DNA from: Purshia tridentata
Lineage: Eukaryota > Streptophyta > Magnoliopsida > Rosales > Rosaceae
Assembly: GCA_003254885.1 (NCBI GenBank)
Contig: QANT01005665.1
Span: 22,277-86,276 of the forward strand
Direction of reading: 5' to 3'
Length of the DNA: 64,000 bases
Shown here: in pieces, positions 12,377 through 23,932 of the stretch
Numbering within the stretch: the stretch's first letter is position 1
Layout of the letters: every line of letters starts with the position of its first letter
Position numbers and translations under genes: made by a program
The notes under the pieces: model-generated
Told to the model about the DNA's origin: nothing
The model's input: the letters and a program-made list of their open reading frames with translations, nothing else
Databases searched by the model: none

Positions 12377-13051
12377 TAGGAGTGCACAAATATACTGAAA
12401 ATCTGCTTACCGATTTGCAATTTGTAAATATTGTATCGATTCAATTTCAACTTTTCATTTATAGATATTGATCCGATCCGATCCGTAATTTGTGGATCCG
12501 ATATGGATATCAATATTGAAAACCACGAATATATTCGATTTGATCTGTAAATTATATATATTAAATTATTAAATTGTTTATATATGTTTTTTTTTTTGGC
12601 CAAGAAATTGTTTATATATGTTTATATATGTTTACTTATAGAGTAAATTAAAGTCTCTATTATAGTTTATAATACTATATAGTTTAAGTTTAGGGTATTT
12701 TAAATTAGATTGACAATGAAATCTATTACAAAAATTATAAATATACATAGTATATAGTTTAATTGGACTACTAGAAAGTAGAAAATTGTTATGTTTGAGG
12801 CTTGTCTTAATTTCTGAATTTTATGTTGTGTAACTATTGAATTTCAGGGATGATTTTCATGTTGTGTAATTGCTAAATAATTTTTATGTTATTATTTGGA
12901 TATTATCCGTTATTCGATCTGATCCAATTTGATTTTGTAGATATCCGAATTTGTGGATCGGATATGGATCTGAAAATGACTATAACGCAAATTGTGAATT
13001 AGATATTAATATTGGTTTGTAGATTGGATAACCGATCCGTGTGCACCCCTA
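12377..13051. mobile_element. Non-autonomous hAT-like element (675 bp)
   Basis: Terminal inverted repeats TAGGAGTGCACA (left) and, read from the other end, TAGGGGTGCACA (right) differ at one base. The element is flanked by an exact 8-bp direct repeat GTCATGGG (12369-12376 and 13052-13059), the target-site size made by hAT transposases. The interior is AT-rich, has repeated GATCCG-type motifs near both ends in inverted arrangement and no coding region. Mobilisation by a hAT transposase elsewhere is inferred. Confidence 0.8.
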
Positions 13052-13059
13052 GTCATGGG

Positions 13060-14418
13060 TGCAACTTAGGAGTGAGTGAGTTCATTTCGATTCAGCTTGA
13101 TTTTAAGGCAAAACCTCCATTAAAAATTAAAAACTCCTCACAACCAACCTAAATCCTATTGGTTTGGATTAGCACTTCTTTTATATTAAAAACATTTAGA
13201 GTTCAAATGTCCAAAAATTAGAAAAACTAGTCACAAATTCCTCTCTATTTGGAGCACCTTAATATGAACTAATTTACGAATAAAGATCCCTTATTCATTT
13301 CCCTACTATGCATTAATATTGGTCATCAAATAAAAAGTAGAGAGAAAGAAAGAGATACTTTTAACATTTTTTTTAGAATTTGAGTAGTATTCGAGATTTT
13401 ATCAAGAAGTACTTGAACTCCCATCAAGTATCGCTTGAACTCTATTAAGTAATACTCGTGGGGGTTCAAGCATTTCTCAATGGGAACTTGAGAGTTATTC
13501 AATGGCTAAATTTTTATATTCTAAAAAAATGGTCAAACGACTTAAATGAAAAGAAAAAAAAAGGTTCATTTTAAAATTTCCCCGAAATACATGCCAATAG
13601 TTTTATTTTTATTTTTATTTTTATTTTCTTAGACATCAGCACCTGTGTATGTAAATTGCAAGTATCAATGCTACTAATACCTGCCTAATAAGATCTTTCT
13701 CCCAAGTTATACAACCTAAGAGAAGGCAACCCAAAATCATGCTGCCACATCTAAGTGAGTTTCTTTTGGTGACATCTACCTGAAAGCTAGATGCTTATTA
13801 GACAATGGCACTTCACTCAATATTAAGTGCCAATGTGACTAATTCATTGGCATGCCCTTCTTTTATGATCATCCCTCTTTTTTGTTTTTCTTAAATAAGA
13901 AATAGAATATATAAGTTGAACTCTAAATTCCGAAAATAGTTAATTATACCCACAGTATTAATATGAAAAATACAAGTATATGGTTCTTTTACTCAAAATG
14001 GAAGGTTCAGATTGCAGAAGTGAACAAGCAGAGAGCAGCCACCAACTGCAAGTAATATTGTATCCCAAAGATGATTCTTTCATTTTTTATTCAAGAGGAT
14101 CATGCTATAAACTCAACGAGCCACTACTTTGTGTTTTGAGTCTTTTGACTGACTGTGTTTGTCAGCCTCTTCTGTTAGTATTCATGTCTGCAATCCACAC
14201 CAGTATTTTAAACATCCAAATGAAGCAATCTTACAAATGCCAATGAAGCAATCTGCCAATCTTCTGTGTGTTACTAAAACATCATAATTCAAAAGTGCAT
14301 GCTAAATGTAAAATTCACTACCATACCCAACATGTGAGGGAAGGAGTTATTTTAAAGGCGCTACATTCATATTTTCTCCTGAAAATAGCTATCAGTTTCT
14401 GGTTATTGGTGATTCAAT
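13060..14418. other. Intergenic region downstream of the glutaredoxin gene
   Basis: AT-rich. Phrases such as TACTTGAACTCCCATCAAGTA around 13410-13490 are short degenerate inverted motifs. No gene recognised; plus-strand ORFs at 13980-14465 have no domain and overlap glutaredoxin exon 4. Confidence 0.4.
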
Positions 14419-15926
<1,508 letters not shown>

Positions 15927-16814
15927 TGATGATTGATTGGGATCGCACGCTCAGCAAGCTGAAGCCCACTTTGTACGAGAATTCAGAATTTGGGGAGGCC
16001 TCTCGGATTTTTCTCACTGCACGTATGCTGTGAGCCTTTTAACAATTCGAGGAGATCCAAGGCACGTGAGCGTCACATGAGCCCACTCACTGCGGAGCTC
16101 ACAGAAGATGCCCTATGTACCAATGTGAGTGATAGATTCTTCTTCTTTTTTTTGGATCAATGGTAGGTATCTATCAAGTTTTGAATTGGTGGATTCGGTT
16201 TTTTTTATGGTGCGAATAAGGAACCGAACCAAACTGCACAAAACCGATTCGATTCGATCCTAGATTTAGGTTTTGATGGTTCAATCCGAACTTAACCGAG
16301 TTTATAACATTATATAATTTTATTTAAAAAGTAATTTTAAAATTCACTTTTTGACTCTTAATAATAAATGAAACTACCTAATATTTTTAAATATTAAAAA
16401 TGTCCACTTAATGAGAAATAAACTCACATTTTCAGAAAAAGGCGTTCATACTGGAAAAAAAAAAAAAACACACGCGTTTAGGCACATGAGGTGTTGTACA
16501 GTGTCAATTTTCCAATAAATCTGCACCGCTAGCCACTGGTTCAACAAAAACTTTGAAATGAAGAACATGACGAGTTGATGACTCCATTTTGATGATTTTT
16601 GTTTTTGTTTGATAAACTTTAGACATGTGTATATAAGAAAAAAAAAGTTTATATTTATAAGTATTACGTTTATACATTTATTATTGTTGTTGTTGCATAG
16701 TGAGTATAGTATAGGGCATGCTTATTAATTAGGAATAGGAATGGGATCGGAGGAATGTGAATCATTCCCATTCTTGTGTTTACTAGCATTTGGAAATCAT
16801 TTATATTCTCATTC
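15927..16814. other. Intergenic region, promoter side of glutaredoxin
   Basis: Contains CACGTG (G-box core) in GGCACGTGAGCG near 16060. Near 16730-16760 there is a scrap with GGAATGGGATCGGAGG and ATTCCCATTC, typical of plant DNA-transposon termini. No gene seen. Confidence 0.35.
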
Positions 16815-17010
16815 ATGCATAGGGATGTATTATGTTTGATTTGCCAAGAGAATGAAGCGGACTCATCAATGTTGATGCACGTACCTGGTCAGCTCATATC
16901 GTATAATCTTAGAAAGAAGACTTTGAAGAAGCTCTGTGATTTGGCACCACATGGCTCTGAAACTTGTAGAGGTTCTTCACAATTTGGATTGCTTGAAGCT
17001 TATCAATTGA
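16815..17010 (+). pseudogene. Remnant of an F-box protein gene (C-terminal end only)
   Basis: The translated stretch has LMHVPGQLISYNLRKKTLKK followed by LCDLAPHGSE and GLLEAYQ. This resembles the C-terminal F-box-associated region of plant F-box proteins of the At5g07610 type, where a phrase of the kind YN-KxKTFKKICD is near the end. No F-box or upstream part is present, and the frame continues into unrelated sequence. It is a decayed or transposed 3' fragment. Similarity is from memory of the family and moderate. Confidence 0.4.
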
Positions 17011-17390
17011 TGATGGCGTGTATCATGAATGACATCATTAATGTAGTTATAATTGTTCCTGAGTTGCGTTTGAATCAAATTATCAATGTGATAGACAATT
17101 TAAGTGAACATGTTTTTCATTACTGCTAAATTGGCTGGCTATTTGAGAACTTGCAATGTCTATCTATTTGAAATTGAATTGTTGCTTGTAGTCATTGTGT
17201 ATGTTTCAAATGTTTTTGATTTAGTGGTGCATATATGCTCTTATGAAAGTTCAGCCCTCATTGGAATTTTTTGCTTTGGTCTGATTAGAATAATAGAGAA
17301 GTATTATAACACAATCGAAATTTTTTCTCCATTCAGCAAATCATAAGTCTTTTAGGTGATTTGTTAATTTACTTGTCTATCAATCCACTG

Positions 17391-17476
17391 GTTTACAATT
17401 GTGCATCATTTGATCTTGTGCTGATGACCCTCAACTTGGAATAAAACAGAAGATCAAATGATGCACAATTGTGAAC
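17391..17476. repeat. Near-perfect inverted repeat (hairpin)
   Basis: Left arm 17391-17417 and right arm 17450-17476 are reverse complements over 27 bases with one T-G wobble; the inner 23 bases are exact. The loop is 32 bases (17418-17449). Transcribed RNA would form a long stem. Confidence 0.9.
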
Positions 17477-18596
17477 CCAAGTATGATCAGCAGCAGGTAC
17501 AAGCCCGAGGTTATGACAATCTGGTGCATTAGCAGGAGCTTGCTGAAAAGGCTTGATATGCTTTCTAGAACCACTTTTTGTGGTTACTGAACCTTAGCTA
17601 GGCTTTGTTGTTGTTAGGGGGGTGCAGGAAGAAATACCTTTTAGAGAAACTATTTGATTATGGACTAGGATGTGAATAAAGTAGAGATAAACATGTTCAA
17701 GATGGTGACAATGGCTGATGAATCTTGGTAAAAGAGGAAATATGTGGCATTGTGCTTGAAAATTTGGACATGTTTTATATCACCACCAACTCTGTTGAGA
17801 CAAAACCATACAGATTGAGAGCATAAATTTCTCAGTTATCAAGCTCCTACTTAAAAGTTTTATATGGAAATTACACTGTCCGTTTAGTTGCACTGGTTAA
17901 TGTTCCTAAATCACATGTTTCTGTTCTTTGTACTATGACCTGGGTTGTCTTATCCATGGTGTCCACCTTCTACATAATCCATCATATCTGGTTTGGATCA
18001 ATTGGGATGAGACCTCAGTTCCTCCACCTTTGTATATGTAATTCTTAAGGCAGTTAAAACTCGTAAGATTAATAATTTACATAGTAAACAAGGATACCAG
18101 CAGACTCCTCGAGCAATTAAACCAAGATTAATAAGTCACTAAGCAACTGAAGAACTATGTCTCATTGACTGAACCCTAAAACTGCAGCCGGGACGTCAAC
18201 TTAAACAATACTTTATGTCTTGTTAGCAGGGACACTATGGAAACTACCTGCTCTGAAAATAAAAAATAGACTAGGAATGTTGAAATTTCTCATAAGCAAT
18301 GATTTCTGCTCACATTTTATCACAATTTATGAGGGTGTCTTAGAATGGAGAGTGTGCATGGTTCATATTTCTCGATATTAAATTTTACATGGGTAGATCA
18401 TATTGATAGGACCTTTAAGCTTCCGTACTCGGAATTCGGATAGCATTGCTCCTTTGTGTCTTTCCAATTTCTTACTTAAAAAAAAATTAAAATGATAAGA
18501 TTTCTTTATGCGTTAGCTGAAGAACCAGAAAATTATCATATTATAGAAACTTGCATAAGTTTGAAGCACCTAAACAACCTCTAGAAATCATAACAA
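17477..18596. other. Intergenic region downstream of SCPL copy A
   Basis: No gene recognised. Moderate base composition around 17480-17800 hints at decayed coding sequence with stops, but no family could be named. Confidence 0.3.
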
Positions 18597-19548
18597 TTAG
18601 AGAGGGTAGTAAGCCATCCATCTATCAATCATTGCAGCGCATTCCTTGACATTGTACTCTGCCGCAAAGTGGCCTGCTCCCTGTACACAAGACAGTGCAA
18701 TTATTAAAAAAGTTATAACTTCCTATGAGAGGGAGCAAAGTGAAGGATTAAACTTGCCTTATGAGTCACAAACGTCAAAGTGAAAAAATCGTTTATTAAC
18801 TTCTTTGTATACCTGCATTACATAAAATTTTAGTCATGTCATGAGAATTTATTTCAAAAACAAAACTATTTGTACCACATCTCAAATAGACTTGAGATTC
18901 ACTTGTATAGATGAGTCTGAACTCTATTGTAGTACAACAAAATGATACAGCATTATTCAAAAGAAAAAGAAGCAGAGTGCAAGGACTAGGAAACTTTGAA
19001 ACTCACCCTGTAGTTTGGCCATTAAGTGACCATACCCTCCAGGACTCAGTCGCAGTCAAATTTAGTGTATTTATCCATTTTTGTGTACCAATGTGAGGAA
19101 TTGCCATGTCATGATCACCACTGTAGAAGGTAAAAGATACTGCTACTTAGCAGTGTTTCTCATATATGCTTGTGCAAAGGTGACCATAATGTGTGTGTTT
19201 GTGTGGAAAGGTGGTATTATACCTGTATATCAGAGCACGCAGATCAGCATATGAGAGACTTTGATGGTAACTGAGAACACTGCTGACATCTTGAGTGTAA
19301 GCCAATGTGGTATTACAGTATTGCCAAAACTTTTTGGTGCCCTGATTGGCATCAGAAAAATGTTTTAGTGCAGTGTTTTTGTTTTCCCTCTTGTTGGTAG
19401 GTAGGATATCGTGACTTATAGATTGTAGATTAAACATACCTTTCGGACACCAAGAGCATCTTGGACACCTTTGTTGTTTGCCCAATTGACACAGAGCATG
19501 TGATTATAACTCTAAATGAAGAAAACCAATTAGGTGCTGAAGTTATTA

Positions 19549-19582
<34 letters not shown>

Positions 19583-21910
19583 AAGAGAAAGAGAGAGAGA
19601 GAGAGGTTTACCCGACACCAAAATGTAGGACCAGTAGGTGGTGAACTTAGTAAACCTTCGGACAAATCTTTGAGATATCTTTGGGCTGTGCTCATCTCCT
19701 TTGGTGTTGGGAATGCATTATTACAAGATGGTTCCAAAATGTTTTGCAAATTTATGTCACTGAGGAGCTGCAAAGTGACATGTTCATCACTCATTCCCAA
19801 TTCTTACAAAACTCAGTGACAGTGACCATAAGAAATTTAGATGGTATCATGAAGTCATTAGTTTTAAGTCCTCTTACCTCGTCAATGGCATTGATATCAT
19901 CTGTGCATGCAGCATTGCTTGAATCTACATTTATAAAGTCCCCATTGCAGCTTGCTTTGGCCGCCTTCCAAGTATAAACATGGCAAATTTAGAAACATAA
20001 CATCTGAATTCTGAACCAGAAGATGTTTGATTAATGATGAAATGGTTTCTTAGAATTAGCCTTTTCCCTTCCCATTTCTTTCCTTAAGGCTGTAATAAGG
20101 CATACATGGGAATCTGATTGAAAGAGCTTATTAATGTCTGACTCAGTCATGCAACTTTTAGCATATAGATATCTTCTACTGGTTCTTCATTTTTGTGCTC
20201 TAATTCCCTTTTTTTTTATAGATTCAGAGCCTGCTAGTTAAGGCACAATTGATTCACCTTATACAGGTTATCCGATATAAGAGTCAGCCTGTGCCCATAA
20301 GCAAATTTGGCATTCCCATCAATGACTGAATCTGTTACTGGGTTTCCAAGCACATATCCCTGATGACAGTTCAAGAATAATCAACAAAAATTCACAAAGG
20401 CTCAGAAACCATAAAATGAAACCAACTTTAGTATAACTTACTTTGAGATTCAATAGAGGCACACTTCCATTTGCAATACCTGCAACATCATGAGAAAGTA
20501 AGTACAAGAATCTTAAGCTACTTTTGGGAGAGCCAACTTAGAAATGATTAAACAAAAAATAAAGAAATCCATACCATCCACAATCTGTACTACAAGTATA
20601 GGAATGGGTATGCCAGAGTAGGAGTCACCACCAACATAGAGTTGATTTTCTAAATATGCAGGATGTGCCTCCAGCCACTGCATAACAACACAAATTGTCA
20701 AATTCAAACAAGCCTTCCACATAAATTGTAGCGTACATATACTTCCATACAGAGAAACTGTAACGTATATACCTTCTGCAGAAATTCATACATTTGTGCT
20801 GCAAATTTATGGTCATCCATAACATAACCACTTTGGGTTGTTGAGTAGGAGAATCCAGCACCAACAGGTCCATCCAAGTATATGATGTTTAGGTTCTGAG
20901 AGAAATAATCATTATAAAAGTTTTAGATAGTGTACTGGCCTTACATGGCATAAAGATGTGTGTGGGCAAAAATGTGGTGGATCCATAACGTTTTCTCTGT
21001 GTATGTGGCAAAAGTAATATAGTGGGTTAAAAAGGCCAGAATAAAGATACAGCAGAAGCATATATAATCTGCAGTACCTGTACCCATGTATAAGGGTTGT
21101 CATGAACTGTTGGTAGGCTCCCATTGTAATCTCCAAATTTGAAAGTTAATGGACCTATATATGCAAAGCATTGTTTATATCAAAGCCATTTTCAACACAA
21201 TCCCATTAAAAACCCAGGGCCCATTTTAGTGAACATTTATCAGTACAGTACTCTAACTTCCCAAGTCCTAAAAAACTGCAATGCATATATGGTGTTAATT
21301 TTGTTTCTTTGGTTACAACTTACAACATAAATGGTGTTTTTTTTTTTTGGGGGTTGTTTTGGGATACCCCAAATCAGCTTTATGATTATTATATTTGTTT
21401 ACCTTGCATATAATAGCAAAAATAGAACAAAACCGTAAAAAAATTTGTTTCACTAGTGCTTTGAGAAACGAACAAAAACAAATCAAGAATGAGAAACTGA
21501 CCACTCTCAAAGAAAAATCCCGCAAGACTAGAGCAACCGGGACCTCCATTGACCCAAAGCAGCAGAGGGTCTTGACCAGGGTTCCTCTGAGACTCAACAA
21601 AGTAGTAAAATAGCTGCACTTCTTCATTGTCACCTACACCAACATATCTGTATATGCATGTACAAAAGGATCAATTACTATTAAATACAATACCAATTAA
21701 TCTCAAGCAACATTTATATATAAAGAATTAATGTATGTAGTGAAACAAAGCTCACCCTGTTTCTAGTGTGAAGGGAAGGTCACCAGAGTAACCTGGTAGA
21801 GTGGTGACGATGTGTGTGGTGACGTTTGAAGCTGAAGTGATGGCTATCACACTGAAACTCAATACAAGAAGCAGACTCAAACCCATCATGCTGTTAATGG
21901 TGGGCTTCAT
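18597..21910 (-). CDS. Serine carboxypeptidase-like acyltransferase, copy A
   Basis: SCPL protein of 476 residues, 14 exons: 21910-21756, 21647-21502, 21154-21078, 20895-20773, 20677-20575, 20479-20442, 20359-20258, 19964-19878, 19767-19612, 19511-19440, 19341-19223, 19120-19007, 18812-18758, 18680-18597. All phases close. Signal peptide in exon 1, then [17 protein letters not shown], the mature start typical of SCPL clade IA. Oxyanion/substrate loop [10 protein letters not shown] in exon 2; catalytic Ser in GGDSYSG (Ser186, exon 5); Asp in SGDHD (exon 12); His in GAGH (His453, exon 14). The triad is intact, so the protein should be active. Clade IA members move acyl groups from glucose esters in the vacuole; whether this one does so or is a peptidase cannot be told. 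The intron after exon 13 starts with GC instead of GT. Tandem paralogue at 23933-27735. Confidence 0.88.
19550..19605. repeat. (GT)n(GA)n microsatellite in SCPL A intron 9
   Basis: GT dinucleotides run into GA dinucleotides a few bases from the donor of exon 9 (19612). Its ORFs are low-complexity artefacts. Confidence 0.9.
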
Positions 21911-21972
21911 TAACAAAGCTCTAAGCGAGTCTTGAGGTTGCTGTTGGTTCAGTAAGGAGTGAAAACTACAAT

Positions 21973-21978
21973 CTTATA
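21973..21978 (-). promoter_or_regulatory. Possible TATA box of SCPL copy A
   Basis: TTTATAAG on the minus strand about 65 bases before the start codon. Confidence 0.35.
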
Positions 21979-22868
21979 AAGTTGCAGAAAGATGATCCCA
22001 CGATATCTTTAGGGTTATTTTAGTCAAAATATATAATCTGAAGAGGTGACACTCCCATTTTAGTCTAACTGTCAGCATAACTACTACTGGTACCAGTAAG
22101 TCAGAAGAAAAAAAACATATATGGTACCTGTGAGTCTGTACACAATGAGTAAACCGATCTTCCAACATGAAATAAAATTCTATATAAATATAACAAGCAA
22201 GCGTGCATTGCATTTTCAACTTACAGTCAGTGTTGAATTAATTAATTGAGCTACCATTTCTCATGCCATTGGACTATGTATAGTCCAGCTAGCAAGTCTG
22301 TGTTTCTGGTAGACCTAACTTTAGTTTCACCGTTAGATTCACATCAAGGAAAAGACATTGTGATACAAATTCTTAAGAACATAGTTGATAAAGACACTAG
22401 ATGCTTCTTATTTATGTACCATTTTAAGTGACTTGTTTATATATATAACTCTCATGACTTGCATTGGTAAATTGCTTAACAATGGTATTTATAATGCCCA
22501 TTAAAAGAAGTTAAATATGAACTAATGTGTTGCGCGCGTAATGTTCAAGTTGTTATGGCAAATTTTGTCATATGGGTCACATGAAAGAAGATTATTGTGT
22601 GGTAACATGATACTAGAAGAGAGTTAGAAGAAAAGAAGTTTCATTTGCTCTTAATATTTTTTTCGGTAAACAAAAATATAAATGAAGAAGCAGAAAAATC
22701 TGCAATTGATCGAGAAACACAACATCAAGCCTAACAAGAAGGCAACACAAACACTAAAAAAGTAAAAAGAACCATAGACCAGAGAAAAGCCTCCCCCGAA
22801 AGCACCAAACAAATGGCAAAAAGACAACAAGGCTCTATCCAAAATAAAGCTCTTCTCTTACTTTGAAG
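21979..22868. other. Upstream region of SCPL copy A
   Basis: AT-rich intergenic DNA. An ORF at 22651-22842 (minus) is low-complexity and shows no domain. It ends at the 8-bp repeat bordering the hAT-like element. Confidence 0.4.
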
Positions 22869-23251
22869 TAGAGATGTCAAACGGGCCGGGCTAAATTAAG
22901 CCCATCGTGCTTTTGTGCTGTGTTTGGCCTTATCCATATAATTAAAGTCTAGGCCCGGCACGACTCACGGTCCATGGGCCAATCGTGCTCATGCCGTGCC
23001 TTAAATGGGTTTTTTTTTTTTATGGTGAGAAAATTAATTTTATAATACCTTTTTTATTTATAATTAAGTATTAATTTTTTTTGCATGATTAAATATTTTT
23101 GTTGAAAAATTCTCTAAAAATAGAGAAAACAGTGTTAATGAAGTCATGCCTAATTCGGACCCCGTGCTTGGCCCGTGTCGTGCTCATGCCCGGCCTGGCC
23201 CATTTATGCTAATAGACTAAAAACTTCGGCTCAGCCAATTTGACACCTCTA
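22869..23251. mobile_element. Non-autonomous hAT-like element (383 bp)
   Basis: Terminal inverted repeats TAGAGATGTCAAA (left) and TAGAGGTGTCAAA (read from the right end) differ at one base. The exact 8-bp direct repeat CTTTGAAG (22861-22868 and 23252-23259) is the target duplication. The ends are GC-rich with many GGCC/GGGCC motifs, the middle is AT-rich. No coding region. Confidence 0.82.
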
Positions 23252-23259
23252 CTTTGAAG

Positions 23260-23932
23260 GATGGTAGAGAACTAGAGTTTATATTAGGAAATAGGCTATA
23301 TATGTATATATGTTAACTATAAAATGCATTTGAAAGAGATAGAGAGACAAAGTATTGCTTCCTTTACTCTGATGGCATGAATGAAGGCATATAAATTGAA
23401 TTTCCACATCAAGTTACTATGAAAATTCTGAAATGCTAGGTGTTAATTGGGTCACGGATTGAGTCTAATGGCATCTACACATGATAACTTTACACCTTTT
23501 TTTTCCCTCTCATGAAGCTTTTAAACTTTTGTATGAAGCTTGTGTACTTGGATAGTGTCGCCCTTGGGGCTTTTTCAATTTATAACATACAAGAACAATG
23601 AAAGTCTTAGCTTTCTTTATGTCTGCTATATACAATCAGAAGAACTAGCAAATTTTCTTACATAGGATTATTCTAAAATATAGGACCATTTAATTGCGGG
23701 CCCAAGACCCGAAAGGAAACAAGAAACTAACTACCTACAAAACAGGCTCTAGAAGCCGTATAAGTCCTCCATAAGGAGCAGCTCACAGCCAGGATCCACT
23801 CCCATTCCTGCTCACTCGCAAAAAGTGTTATTAATCCATTACTCTTTTGCTTACAGACGCTCCCTGAAGTACACTATAATGATCCTCTTACATAAGTTTG
23901 AAGCACCGCAAAATTCTTAAGAAACATAATAC
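23260..23932. other. Spacer downstream of SCPL copy B
   Basis: Between the hAT-like element and the stop codon of copy B. Nothing recognised. Confidence 0.4.

Noticed and set aside
17104-17346. Plus-strand ORF after the F-box remnant
   Set aside because: No recognisable domain, hydrophobic AT-rich translation.
19553-19819. Plus-strand ORF over the GT/GA microsatellite
   Set aside because: Low-complexity translation overlapping SCPL exon 9 on the other strand.
22651-22842. Minus-strand ORF rich in Phe/Cys
   Set aside because: Low complexity, no start context, intergenic.
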